64,000 nucleotides of DNA from NCBI GenBank assembly GCA_964489525.1, contig CAZAYY010000021.1:1-64000 (forward strand). Reading direction: 5' to 3'. The position numbers and the translations under genes are program-made. Shown piece by piece: positions 6,647-13,892 of this stretch. How positions within the stretch are numbered: the stretch's first letter is position 1; every line of letters starts with the position of its first letter. Source of the DNA: CAZAYY01 sp964489525. Its GTDB lineage: Bacteria; Chloroflexota; Anaerolineae; Anaerolineales; JABWBV01. The notes under the pieces are model-generated. The model worked only from the letters and a program-made list of their open reading frames with translations. It had not been told where the DNA came from and did not search any database.

Positions 6647-7596
6647 TTTCGGCTCCTCTTATTTAGAAGTTTATCTACTGGACTCGCGGCGGCATGGGCA
6701 GCAGATAAATCGGATTCGGTTTGTTTGAGATAGCGCCGTACAATCTGTAAATCGGCATGCCCCATAAGGGTTTGCAATGAGAAAACGTCCATACCACAGC
6801 GTAGGCAGTTAATCGCAAACGCACGCCGGAATGAGTGCAATTCGGGCGGCTCAATGCCAGCAGCAGCGGCCCGGCGTTTGACGGCTTCGCGCAATCCCGA
6901 ATAAGTCAATCTCTCCCCGGTTTGCCATGATGGGAAAAGCGGCCCGGCCTGGGTTCCCCGTTCAGCAAGCCAACGGCGCATGACACGCCGGGCGGTTTGT
7001 CCCAAAAATACCACCCGGAATTTGTCTCCCTTGCCATGCCGGATATACAGCGAGCCATTAACCGGGTTATAGTCCTGGACGTTCAGGGCGGTAAGTTCGC
7101 TTGCCCTGGAGCCGGTGTCAAGCAAGGTTAAGAAAATTGCCCTGTCTCTGATTCCCTGTTTCTCGTCACCACAGGCGGCAAGCAATTTTTCAATGTCTGC
7201 CAGCGACACCGGCTCTAATGGTTCCGGATTCAGTTTAGGCGGCTTAACTTTGGCGAATGGATTTTTCCATTGTACAGGTTCTGTTTCCAACGCCCACCAG
7301 CGAACGAAAGCGCGCAGCGCTCTATAATGTTGGTGAACCCCACCGGCATTATTGCCCCGTTCCTGGAGCCAAAGCAAGAAGTTCCGAATAAAAAGCGCGT
7401 CAATCTCGCCGGGCTCATTGACGGCGCGCAATTGGGCAAAAGTCAATAAGTTTTTAAATTTGTCCTGATAAAACTTCAGGGTACCAGGCGATACGCCGGC
7501 GGCCTGTCTGTCATGCAAGAAGGCTTCAATCCAGGTTTGCATGTCACTGGACACGGAAAAAGTTATAATCCGCTGCTCATGGGCTTTTGTGCTCAT
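6643..7596 (-). CDS. Tyrosine recombinase (integrase)
   Basis: This 317-residue integrase moves the element into and out of the tRNA gene. Residues 8-100 form the helical core-binding domain. From about 110 the catalytic domain carries all expected residues: Arg in TGSRASEL, Lys in HGKGDKFR, His-x-x-Arg in LHSFRRAF, His in LMGHADLQ and the nucleophile Tyr in VRRYLKQ. Length and order are those of XerC/phage-type integrases. The ATG at 7596 is preceded by TAGGAG at ideal distance; a GTG at 7605 lies too close to that site. The gene begins 75 bases from the right tRNA copy, the usual int-att arrangement. It overlaps the next gene by ATGA. The lack of a recognised arm-binding domain fits a compact element, although end repeats are present. 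Confidence 0.95.
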   Translation of the reverse strand: MSTKAHEQRIITFSVSSDMQTWIEAFLHDRQAAGVSPGTLKFYQDKFKNLLTFAQLRAVNEPGEIDALFIRNFLLWLQERGNNAGGVHQHYRALRAFVRWWALETEPVQWKNPFAKVKPPKLNPEPLEPVSLADIEKLLAACGDEKQGIRDRAIFLTLLDTGSRASELTALNVQDYNPVNGSLYIRHGKGDKFRVVFLGQTARRVMRRWLAERGTQAGPLFPSWQTGERLTYSGLREAVKRRAAAAGIEPPELHSFRRAFAINCLRCGMDVFSLQTLMGHADLQIVRRYLKQTESDLSAAHAAASPVDKLLNKRSRK

Positions 7597-7607
7597 CAAA
7601 TACACTC

Positions 7608-7663
7608 CTATATATGCACTTTGCGCCCAAAAAATTGGGCATTTTGTCCATATATGGCGGTAT
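7608..7663. repeat. Right-end ATATATGG motifs and GCCCAA inverted repeat
   Basis: ATATATGGCGGTAT at 7650-7663 repeats the left-end motif at 2731-2742 and forms part of the palindrome CCATATATGG. A second ATATATG lies at 7610-7616, over the integrase leader, and a 6-bp inverted repeat GCCCAA/TTGGGC lies at 7625-7640. These are candidate integrase or autoregulation sites. Confidence 0.45.
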
Positions 7664-7670
7664 TTTTCAG

Positions 7671-7742
7671 GGCAAGGTAACTCAATGGCAGAGTAGCGGA
7701 CTCATAAGCCGTAAGTTGTGGGTTCAAGTCCCACCCTTGCCA
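7671..7742 (+). tRNA. tRNA with CAT anticodon, right copy
   Basis: Identical over 72 bases to 2650-2721, with the same cloverleaf and no encoded CCA. No promoter as good as the left one lies upstream; the preceding sequence belongs to the element. It is followed at once by the terminator at 7746-7778, so this copy keeps the original 3' flank of the tRNA gene. Confidence 0.92.
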
Positions 7743-7743
7743 C
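7671..7743 (+). repeat. 73-bp direct repeat, right (attR) copy
   Basis: Exact duplicate of 2650-2722. It marks the right boundary of the integrated element beside the integrase gene. Confidence 0.9.
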
Positions 7744-7745
7744 AG

Positions 7746-7778
7746 AAAAAAAGCAGTCCATAATTTGGGCTGCTTTTT
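7746..7778 (+). terminator. Terminator of the ancestral tRNA gene
   Basis: AAAAAGCAG(T)CC pairs with GG(G)CTGCTTTTT around a short AT-rich loop, followed by TTTTT. It starts 4 bases after the right tRNA. No equivalent follows the left copy. The remaining bases to 8018 hold only the upstream region of the MaoC-like gene. Confidence 0.8.
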
Positions 7779-8018
7779 GTTTTGCAACTGCTTATCCCAC
7801 CCTCTGCCAATGGCCTGGATAGGGTCCCTATAGGGGTTGGACAATAACAGCCATAAGCGCTTACCCCTTCTTCGTGAGCGCGGAAAAGGGGGAACTGTTA
7901 TCCAATCTTCTTTGCTATAATAATCATACAGTAAAAAACCCTCCTTAATTCCATAAAAACTTCGGTAATGGTGAGAATAACGCCTCACCCGCACACCTGT
8001 TACAGGTAAAGGAATGCG

Positions 8019-8459
8019 ATGTTCACAACGTACGATCAAACCCGCGAAATTCAAGTTGGCGACCATGCCTGGATGCGCAAACGCGTTTCGGATGAAGATG
8101 TGCGCACCTTTGCACGCATCAGCGGCGATGCAAACCCGGTGCACCTGGATGACACCTTCGCCGCCGCAACCATTTTCAAACAGCGCATTGCCCACGGCAT
8201 GCTCACCGGTGCGCTCATCTCGGCTGTGCTGGGAATGCTGCTGCCAGGCCCGGGTGTGATCTACCTTTCGCAAACCCTGAATTTTAAAGCCCCGGTGTAT
8301 ATCGGCGATGAAATCACCGCAAAACTGGAAGTCACAGCCTACCGTCCCGACAGGCGCATCGTCACGCTGAAAACCGAAGTTTTCAACCAGGATGACAAAC
8401 TCGTCCTGGATGGTGAAGCCGTGATGCTTGCCCCCCGGCCTAAAACGCCGGCAGAATAG
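8019..8459 (+). CDS. MaoC-like (R)-specific enoyl-CoA hydratase
   Basis: This 146-residue single hot-dog-fold protein belongs to the MaoC/PhaJ group, which hydrates trans-2-enoyl-CoA to (R)-3-hydroxyacyl-CoA in the cytoplasm. The hydratase motif is clear: SGDANPVHLDDTFA supplies the catalytic Asp and His, and IAHGMLTGALIS follows as the conserved glycine-rich turn. Length matches PhaJ-type proteins. AAAGGA lies 5 bases before the ATG. The gene stands alone just outside the right end of the integrated element, so its fatty-acid or storage-polymer role cannot be taken from context. About 130 bases without a convincing gene follow; a 23-codon frame there was not accepted. Confidence 0.88.
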   Translation: MFTTYDQTREIQVGDHAWMRKRVSDEDVRTFARISGDANPVHLDDTFAAATIFKQRIAHGMLTGALISAVLGMLLPGPGVIYLSQTLNFKAPVYIGDEITAKLEVTAYRPDRRIVTLKTEVFNQDDKLVLDGEAVMLAPRPKTPAE

Positions 8460-8591
8460 TTAAGCGTTATTTAGCTCTCAACTTTTCCGAAATTATTCAG
8501 GAGGCGCAAGGCAAATTGGTTTAATGTACGTCCGCGGTAAAGTCCAGCAGGACTTACCCTCCGCCATTGCCAACTGGCTTAAAGCCTGTGG

Positions 8592-8936
8592 TTAATTCGG
8601 GTCATTCTTTTTCAACAGCTCGGCTTTACCCCATTTCTTGCAGGCTGGACAATTCAACAATGTCCAGCCTGCGGTTTGATTAAAACCATGCGGCGAAATC
8701 AAATCCACCCAGAATGAGATTTCAAACTCGTGCTGGCAGTGTGGGCAGCGATGAGCGGTGTTCTGCGTATGCCAGCCCACCAGCCATACCAGGCCGGCAA
8801 TCACAATCAACCCCCAACCCAACCACCAATCTGGCAGCAGCCAAAATGCAGAGACTGAAACCACCAATAGATAAAGAGATATATAGACCAGGCTGCGGAT
8901 TACGTCTGCGCGGGTAGGTTTTGAATATGTATTCAT
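8592..8936 (-). CDS. Small membrane protein with C-terminal zinc ribbon
   Basis: This is a 114-residue protein. Two hydrophobic helices (about residues 15-34 and 38-55) are followed by a cytoplasmic or extracytoplasmic domain with two cysteine knuckles, CPHCQHEF near residue 66 and CPACKKWG near residue 99. This CxxC-x(n)-CxxC layout binds one zinc. AGGTGG precedes the ATG. It ends 11 bases before mgtE begins its own reading and both face left; mgtE lies upstream, so the two probably share a transcript. Function is unknown, and such zinc-ribbon membrane proteins are common unassigned bacterial genes. A role beside the Mg transporter is only a guess from position. Confidence 0.75.
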   Translation of the reverse strand: MNTYSKPTRADVIRSLVYISLYLLVVSVSAFWLLPDWWLGWGLIVIAGLVWLVGWHTQNTAHRCPHCQHEFEISFWVDLISPHGFNQTAGWTLLNCPACKKWGKAELLKKNDPN

Positions 8937-8946
8937 CTCAAACCAC

Positions 8947-10296
8947 CTACAAACCTAAAACCAGCCTGGCAATCGAAAAATAAATCAGCAAACCAGTTGC
9001 ATCCACCAGGGTGGACATCACCGGGCCAGAGACTACGGTGGGGTCAATTTTAAGGCGGGCGGCCAACAAAGGTAGCAAAGAACCCATCGCATTAGCCCAA
9101 ACCACAATGGCAAGAATGGCCAGGGAGACTGTGAGTGCAACCCCCCAACCAGAACCCCAGGTAATGGCCCGCACAATCCCAAAGGCACCCATGCCCAACC
9201 CTAAAAGCAGCCCCACACGGAACTCGTGCCACAGGGCGTGCATCCCATCACGCAGGCCAATGTCGCCCACAGCCAGGGCTCGAATGATGGTGGCAGTGGT
9301 TTGCGAGCCAGCGTTGCCCCCGGTGCCAATCAGAAGCGGGATGAAATAAGCCAGCGCAACTACGGCCTGCAAATCTTTCTCGAACAGGCGCATCACCGTC
9401 CCGGTCAGGCTGCCGGTCACAAACAACAGCATCAGCCAACCAATCCGCTTTCCGGTAACTGTCAGCACACCGCTGCTCAGGTAAGAGTCATCCAATGGCT
9501 GGGCGCCACCCATGCGCTGGATGTCTTCAGTCGCTTCATCTTCCAGAACATCGACCACATCGTCAATGGTAATCACACCCAGCACCTGGCCTTGGGCGTC
9601 CAGAACAGGCATGGTATTCAAGTCATACCGCGCCATCAACCGGGCAACTTCTTCCTGGTCGGTTCCGGCCTGGACGGATAAGACTTCCCGGTTCATAATT
9701 TCGCCAATCGGACGGTTGGGGTCGTTAATCACCAGTTGGCGCAAGTCCAAAACCCCACACAACACCCCATGGCGGTCTACCACGAAGAAATCGTGAATGG
9801 TTTCGGCATCTGGCTCTAACTGGCGAATGGCCTGGATGGCTTCCTGAACGGTCATGCGGCGGCGCAGCGCCAGGAACTGGGAAGTCATCAGACCCCCAGC
9901 ACTGTCGGAGCGGTGCAGCAGCAGTGGGTGAATTTCTTCGGGATCTTCCAACTGGCTGATGATTTTTTCCATCTGCTCGTCAGGAATCTCATTTAGCAGG
10001 TCAGCGGCTTCGTCTGGTTCCATCTCGTCCAGGATGGCCGCAGCGCGTTCCGGGGGCAGGGCAGCGACAAGGTCAGCCGCGTCTTCATCCTCCAGCTCTT
10101 CCAAAATGTCGGCGGTATCGGAAGGGTCGAGGTGGGTAAGCAGCGCAACCTGGTCTTCCTCATCAAGTTCTGCAATCAATTCGGCCTGGTCGGGCGAACG
10201 CAATTCTTCCAGAATTTTAATGGCAAACTCAAGCCGGTCATCTTCAAGCGCATTGCGCAGCCGGTCGAGAATATGATCTAATTCAACCATGGTCAT
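8947..10296 (-). CDS. mgtE: Magnesium transporter MgtE
   Basis: This 449-residue Mg2+ channel of the inner membrane has the standard order: the MgtE N domain, a right-handed helical repeat rich in Asp, Glu and Leu (about residues 30-130, with repeats such as DPSDTADILEELEDEDAADLV); a CBS-domain pair (135-260, including DHFFVVDRHGVL-like and LGVITIDDVVDVLE strands); and five membrane helices (285-449) with the conserved GTGGNAGSQT pore segment. Mg2+ binding at the N and CBS domains closes the channel. GGAGG lies 7 bases before the ATG. The leader of about 150 bases has a palindrome around CACAGGCCTGTG, but I did not recognise the M-box riboswitch. Confidence 0.95.
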   Translation of the reverse strand: MTMVELDHILDRLRNALEDDRLEFAIKILEELRSPDQAELIAELDEEDQVALLTHLDPSDTADILEELEDEDAADLVAALPPERAAAILDEMEPDEAADLLNEIPDEQMEKIISQLEDPEEIHPLLLHRSDSAGGLMTSQFLALRRRMTVQEAIQAIRQLEPDAETIHDFFVVDRHGVLCGVLDLRQLVINDPNRPIGEIMNREVLSVQAGTDQEEVARLMARYDLNTMPVLDAQGQVLGVITIDDVVDVLEDEATEDIQRMGGAQPLDDSYLSSGVLTVTGKRIGWLMLLFVTGSLTGTVMRLFEKDLQAVVALAYFIPLLIGTGGNAGSQTTATIIRALAVGDIGLRDGMHALWHEFRVGLLLGLGMGAFGIVRAITWGSGWGVALTVSLAILAIVVWANAMGSLLPLLAARLKIDPTVVSGPVMSTLVDATGLLIYFSIARLVLGL

Positions 10297-10456
10297 TTCA
10301 GCACCTCCGATATTATTTCCCCCCGGAGGCAGTCATAAAGAGCCAGACAACGCCCGCCAGGGGTCAGGTAGAAAAGGGTTGGGTCACAGGCCTGTGCCTG
10401 TGCCGACTAGAGGCAGGTTCGTTCGTACTCATACAGTTAATATCACCTGATCAAAA

Positions 10457-10482
10457 TAAAAAACAGGAATGGGACATCCTGC
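10457..10482 (-). terminator. Terminator of the MBL-cupin-OsmC-methyltransferase operon
   Basis: CAGGA pairs with TCCTG (10464-10481) and is followed on the minus strand by TTTTTTATTTT. The stem is short but the T run is strong, and it lies 36 bases beyond the methyltransferase stop. Confidence 0.6.
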
Positions 10483-10517
10483 TGTCAAGAAAATTATAGA
10501 CGTAAGGGTGTAAATTG

Positions 10518-11315
10518 TCAAACCATTTTTCGGGCACGAATACCCAGAAAAAGTGGGATTTCCTGGTTCGCCAGGTTTTCGGCGGCAGCCCGTTCGCCGG
10601 CTGCAGTTTTGTAGGTGGGGATTTCCTTAACCTGGTCCACAAACAGCCCATACCGGCCAAGGGTGTTGAAATACACTTCAAGGGGGCGGTGAAAACTCCA
10701 ACTCACCCCACCTTTTTGGCCGGGATGAGGCTTAAGGGGCACCGAAAGCGGGGTAAGGTAGCGGTCAACCCGGCGAAACTGGAGTTTTCGGCCCTCATCC
10801 CATCCCCAGCCGCTCTGGCGGGGGATGCGAAAACAAGGGTGAACCATCAAAATCCCCACCCGGCCGCCGGGCTTTAAAGCCCAGGCCAAAGATTCCACCA
10901 CCGCGTCCAGGGGATCCATATCCTGGATGCTCAGCAAAAAAGCCGCAGCATCATAGCCGCCAGGGTTCAGGCCCGGCAAGGCGGAAAGGCTGCGCGCATC
11001 GCCCAAGAAAAACCGCACTTTGGGGCCATGGTGTTTGCGAGCCAGTTCGAGCAGGCGCGGGCTGAGTTCTACACCGGTGTATTGGCCACCGGCTTTAAAG
11101 ATATATGGCGCCAACACACCCTGGCCTGAACCAATATCCAAAACCTGTTCGCCCGGATGGATATCTAACAAAGCCAACAAGGCGGGGATGGCGAGTTTTT
11201 GATGGTGGTGACTGCCCCCTTTGCCCACCCAACCATCGTACCAGGCCGCCAGTGGATCCCAACTGGTGTTGGCAAACTGGCGCAGCGGCTTGCGTGAGAT
11301 GGGTTTACCCGGCAT
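10518..11315 (-). CDS. Class I SAM-dependent methyltransferase
   Basis: This is a 265-residue soluble methyltransferase. Motif I is VLDIGSGQGVLAPYI (near residue 58), with the acidic end of strand 2 in YTGVELSPRLLELA and motif II near DAAAFLLSIQDMDPLDAV. The tail contains HRPLEVYFNTLGRYGLF, as in UbiE/UbiG-like small-molecule methyltransferases. The ATG at 11315 lies inside the end of the OsmC gene (11-base overlap), so the two are co-translated; a TTG at 11336 is not needed. It is the last gene of a four-gene operon with a metallo-beta-lactamase protein, a cupin and an OsmC protein. The substrate is unknown; a quinone-like or detoxification substrate is plausible. Confidence 0.85.
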   Translation of the reverse strand: MPGKPISRKPLRQFANTSWDPLAAWYDGWVGKGGSHHHQKLAIPALLALLDIHPGEQVLDIGSGQGVLAPYIFKAGGQYTGVELSPRLLELARKHHGPKVRFFLGDARSLSALPGLNPGGYDAAAFLLSIQDMDPLDAVVESLAWALKPGGRVGILMVHPCFRIPRQSGWGWDEGRKLQFRRVDRYLTPLSVPLKPHPGQKGGVSWSFHRPLEVYFNTLGRYGLFVDQVKEIPTYKTAAGERAAAENLANQEIPLFLGIRARKMV

Positions 11316-11733
11316 GGTCTGGTGGCAGCACTTCAAAATCGTGAGTCACCTGTACGCCAGGGCGCAGCGTGTTGATGACAGAACAATACTTCTCTTCAGA
11401 AAGGGCAATGGCTCGCTCCACTTTTTTCGGGTCGAGGCTGCCGCGCACCACATAATGCAGGTGAATATGGGTAAAGTTCCAGGGCGGATCTTGCTGCTGT
11501 TCGCCGCTGCACTGCACTTCCAGGCTTTCCATGGGTTCACGCTGTTTGCGCAGAATGGAGATGACATCCCAGGCAGAGCACGAAGCGGCAGCAAGGAGAA
11601 GTAAATCGGATGGTTTTAAGCCAGTCCACTGCGGGTCTTTTTCTGCCCAGCTTCCCATCACCAGGGGTGTGCCTCGCGAATCGGCGCCAACCATCAACTG
11701 CGAATCAAGCCATTTCAAAGAGACAGTTCCCAT
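11305..11733 (-). CDS. OsmC/Ohr-family protein
   Basis: This 142-residue protein has the OsmC fold: an N-terminal beta sheet (VSLKWLDSQLMVGADSRG), GLKPSDLLLLAAASCSAWDV with the first redox cysteine on the central helix, and EEKYCSVINTLRPGV with the second cysteine. The family reduces organic peroxides with this cysteine pair, in the cytoplasm. The length suits the YhfA/OsmC subgroup rather than full Ohr. It starts 9 bases after the cupin stop and overlaps the downstream methyltransferase by 11 bases, so it sits in the middle of the operon. The usual Arg that activates the cysteine was not located with certainty, so peroxidase activity is probable rather than sure. Confidence 0.88.
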   Translation of the reverse strand: MGTVSLKWLDSQLMVGADSRGTPLVMGSWAEKDPQWTGLKPSDLLLLAAASCSAWDVISILRKQREPMESLEVQCSGEQQQDPPWNFTHIHLHYVVRGSLDPKKVERAIALSEEKYCSVINTLRPGVQVTHDFEVLPPDHAG

Positions 11734-11742
11734 TTTTCCTCC

Positions 11743-12075
11743 TTATTTTTCTGCATGGGCGCCTTCTGCAGGCGCAAAATAAACCAAAAGAACCAAATCT
11801 TGAACTATTGAAATAAATTTGTGGGGAACACCGGGCGGAACATGGACGAAGGTTCCGGGCTCCACCTTGGTCACTTCATCTCCCACCTGAAGTTGGCCAA
11901 CACCCTTGACCACATAATACATTTCATCTTCAGAATGCGGATGCTGCAAATCTTGCGAGCCAACCGGCAAACGATACACCCCCACGCTCATCGCCGGAAC
12001 CCGCATGGCTTCGGTGTAGCGGCGGTTAATTTGCTCTTGTTGAGCCACAATATCAGACACTCGGAACACATTCAT
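11743..12075 (-). CDS. Cupin-domain protein
   Basis: This 110-residue single-domain cupin carries both metal motifs: HPHSEDEMYYVVKG (two His and a Glu) and PGTFVHVPPGVPHKF (third His). It should bind one metal ion in a beta barrel, as in small dioxygenases, isomerases or sensor cupins. The N-terminal 30 residues form a helix (VAQQEQINRRYTEAM). It lies 21 bases after the metallo-beta-lactamase gene and 9 bases before the OsmC gene. The reaction cannot be read from the motif. With a peroxide-handling neighbour and a methyltransferase, a detoxification or aromatic-compound role is reasonable inference. Confidence 0.85.
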   Translation of the reverse strand: MNVFRVSDIVAQQEQINRRYTEAMRVPAMSVGVYRLPVGSQDLQHPHSEDEMYYVVKGVGQLQVGDEVTKVEPGTFVHVPPGVPHKFISIVQDLVLLVYFAPAEGAHAEK

Positions 12076-12096
12076 AAATACACTCCTCTCGTGGTT

Positions 12097-12996
12097 TCAA
12101 TTTGCCTGGCGGAATTTGCGCCAATAGCGTTCAATGCCGGCGGCAGACATCCAGGTGGGGTTGGCCAGTTCAAACGCGGTGAGCGCTTCAGAACCGACCT
12201 GGATAGCAGCAGCTCGCCCCGCCGCCCAGGCAGAAAGCTTTTCTTTCAAGGTTTCAATGGAGGGGTTGGCTGGCATCACCTCCAAAATGAAGGCTTCGGC
12301 AGCATCCAGCTCGGCTTCCAGGGCATCCAGATGCCAGGCAGCGTCGTCATAAATTCCAAAATGGGTTGGGGCAATCCGGGAAAAACCCAGGGCGCGCAGT
12401 TTTGCCACACTCTGCCTCCAGGTCTCCAGGTGAAACTCTGGGGGCGGCATGGGGATCCGCAAATAGGGTCTGCCAGGAATGCGCACCCCACCCACATCGC
12501 CAGTGAAGCAAAGATCCCCAAGCACATATGCGAAATGATGGTTGGCATGACCAGGGGTATCCACCGGCAAAACTGAAAACTCCCCAATCTGAATGGGCTG
12601 CCCTTCTTCAACCACGACGAGCCGGCTTTCAGGAACGGGCAAAAATTCTCCCCAGAGCGCATCCATCCTATCGCCATAAATTCGGGTTGCGCTGGACAGC
12701 AGCTTCTCGGGGTTGGCCAGGTGCGGCGCACCCAACGGGTGGACATGAATACGAGCACCCTGGCGCGCCAGCCAGCCGGCTGCCCCGGCATGGTCGAGGT
12801 GAATGTGGGTAAGGAGAACATCGGTCACGTCCCCGGGCGAATAGCCAAAACGGGCTAGTGCGGCAACCAACGGCTCTCGCGTGGACCCTGGCCCACACTC
12901 TACCAAAGCAGCCCCACCTGAATGAGGCAGCAGGTAACAGGCCACAGCCAGGGGTTTTCCTTGAAAATTTAAGTCAAGGGTTTGGATTGTGATCAC
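12097..12996 (-). CDS. Metallo-beta-lactamase-fold hydrolase
   Basis: This is a 299-residue soluble hydrolase. The defining LLTHIHLDHAGAAG motif (HxHxDH) starts near residue 55. It is followed by DTPGHANHHFAYVLG with the next His, and CFTGDVGGVRI with the bridging Asp. Two metal ions would therefore be bound. A helical C-terminal part of about 90 residues carries APTHFGIYDD, the last metal His. The GTG at 12996 was chosen because AAAGGAG stands 6 to 7 bases upstream; the frame runs further upstream without a start signal. It is the first gene of the four-gene operon. Glyoxalase II-like thioesterase or lactonase activity are options; the substrate is unknown. Confidence 0.87.
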   Translation of the reverse strand: MITIQTLDLNFQGKPLAVACYLLPHSGGAALVECGPGSTREPLVAALARFGYSPGDVTDVLLTHIHLDHAGAAGWLARQGARIHVHPLGAPHLANPEKLLSSATRIYGDRMDALWGEFLPVPESRLVVVEEGQPIQIGEFSVLPVDTPGHANHHFAYVLGDLCFTGDVGGVRIPGRPYLRIPMPPPEFHLETWRQSVAKLRALGFSRIAPTHFGIYDDAAWHLDALEAELDAAEAFILEVMPANPSIETLKEKLSAWAAGRAAAIQVGSEALTAFELANPTWMSAAGIERYWRKFRQAN

Positions 12997-13195
12997 AAAC
13001 AGCTCCTTTCCTGGTGTAAGGGGTTCACCCTCCCAACGTATTGTACCCACAAAACCCCCATATTTGCGCACCATTTTCCCCCATTTTCTCTGGATGTGAC
13101 AAACAGCCAATTTCAGGGGCAGGGCGCAAAGTTAAGAACTGCAAAGTTCTACCTCCCCTGCCCCCACCATTGCGCTGGAAAGAGGTTTTTTTACA

Positions 13196-13240
13196 GGTAA
13201 TGGCCAACTGGCGGGTTCAGCCCACCAGTTGGCCATTACC
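13196..13240. repeat. Near-perfect 20-bp-stem hairpin
   Basis: GGTAATGGCCAACTGGCGGG (13196-13215) and CCCACCAGTTGGCCATTACC (13221-13240) pair over 20 bp with one mismatch around a 5-base loop. It lies in the divergent gap between the metallo-beta-lactamase and cNMP-binding genes. No T run follows on either strand, so it is not an ordinary terminator. It directly abuts the dispersed repeat at 13240-13328. Confidence 0.85.
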
Positions 13241-13328
13241 AGATCTTCTCCCCGCCCCAAAACCTCGGGAGGGGTTGGGGGTGGGGGTGGAAGGCGAGAA
13301 TCGCAAATTCTAACAACATTTGCGCGCA
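13240..13328. repeat. Dispersed repeat, copy 1 (inverted relative to 23959-24037)
   Basis: The reverse complement of this stretch matches 23959-24037. They share the start GTGCGCGCAAATGTTGTTAG and AATTTGCG, TTCTC and TTCCA, then C-rich CCCCACCCC, AGGTTTGGGG-like and ATCTG segments, with small substitutions and one gap. No coding sequence is seen. With the hairpin beside it, this accounts for most of the 12997-13437 gap. Confidence 0.7.
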
Positions 13329-13341
13329 CCTCTTCAAAAGG

Positions 13342-13370
13342 TTGCCATACAGCAAAAATAATTTTACAAT
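13342..13370 (+). promoter_or_regulatory. Promoter of the cNMP-binding gene
   Basis: TTGCCA at 13342-13347 and TACAAT at 13365-13370 are separated by 17 bases in an AT-rich stretch, about 65 bases before the cNMP-binding gene. Confidence 0.6.
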
Positions 13371-13437
13371 ATAATTAAACTAAACACCCACCAGAGAAAA
13401 AGGTTTTGATCATTCCGCACACAAGGAGAACTGCCCT

Positions 13438-13881
13438 ATGGAAGATTTAAGAGGAATTTTACGCAACGTGATGCTGTTTGCCAGCCTATCGGAAGATGAC
13501 CTGGCAGAAGTGGCAAAAATTTGCAAAAAACAAGTTTTCCATCGGGGCGAAGTCATTGCACAACAAGGCTCGGCTGGCAACGAATTATTTATCATCACAG
13601 ATGGGTTCGCCGAAGTTGCGGTACAAACCATGGAAGGCACTGCCCATGTGCTGGTCAACCTGGGCAGCGGCCAAATCATTGGTGAAATGTCACTCATAGA
13701 CCAGGGACCCAGGTCAGCCACTGTTCGAGCCCTGAGCGAACCAACCGTAGTCCAAATGATTTTACGAGAAGATTTCGAACACCTTTGTGAAAAAAACACC
13801 CGGATCGGTTATGTGGTGATGAAAGACATCGCCGCTGACCTGTCGTTTAAGCTGCGGCAGCGCAACCTGACCGTTGGCTAA
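13438..13881 (+). CDS. Stand-alone cyclic-nucleotide-binding domain protein
   Basis: This 147-residue protein consists of a single CAP/CRP-type sensor domain. Conserved pieces are FHRGEVIAQQGSAGNELFII (beta barrel entry), the phosphate-binding cassette GEMSLIDQGPRSATVRA, and the closing helix LREDFEHLCEKNTRIGYVV. The cassette's Glu and Arg are in place, so cAMP or a related nucleotide could bind. There is no helix-turn-helix, so it is not itself a transcription factor; it may regulate a partner. AAGGAG precedes the ATG. The next gene, a 70-residue unknown, begins 11 bases after it in the same transcript. Both are followed by the terminator at 14118-14155. Confidence 0.88.
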   Translation: MEDLRGILRNVMLFASLSEDDLAEVAKICKKQVFHRGEVIAQQGSAGNELFIITDGFAEVAVQTMEGTAHVLVNLGSGQIIGEMSLIDQGPRSATVRALSEPTVVQMILREDFEHLCEKNTRIGYVVMKDIAADLSFKLRQRNLTVG

Positions 13882-13892
13882 AGGGGAAAACC

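Larger units (their letters stand above)
2723..7743. mobile_element. 5.0-kb integrative element in a CAT tRNA gene, possible phage satellite
   Basis: The segment spans 5,021 bp between identical tRNA copies. Its tyrosine integrase gene lies beside the right junction and reads away from it. All recognised genes are on the minus strand: integrase, a two-helix membrane protein with a winged-helix-like end, a 68-residue acidic protein, a ribbon-helix-helix protein, a 140-residue unknown, a DnaD-like replication protein, a small-terminase-like HTH protein, a 69-residue membrane protein and an 82-residue unknown. There are no capsid, tail, portal, conjugation or large terminase genes. That is the profile of a satellite or minimal integrative replicon. 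The native promoter lies left of the left tRNA and the native-looking terminator lies right of the right tRNA. Confidence 0.85.

Noticed and set aside
7608..8273. A 221-codon minus-strand frame across the right tRNA and the MaoC gene
   Set aside because: It overlaps a tRNA, a terminator and a well-supported gene on the other strand, and its text resembles no family.
8525..8596. A 23-codon plus-strand frame after the MaoC gene
   Set aside because: Too short and with a poorly placed ribosome binding site; could be chance.
10297..10456. M-box Mg riboswitch before mgtE
   Set aside because: The leader has a short palindrome but none of the conserved M-box text I know; nothing else could be matched.
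11743..12075. Aromatic ring dioxygenase call for the cupin
   Set aside because: Only the two cupin motifs are visible and they do not fix a reaction.
12997..13110. N-terminal extension of the metallo-beta-lactamase protein
   Set aside because: AAAGGAG directly precedes the GTG at 12996, and the extra residues do not look like protein.
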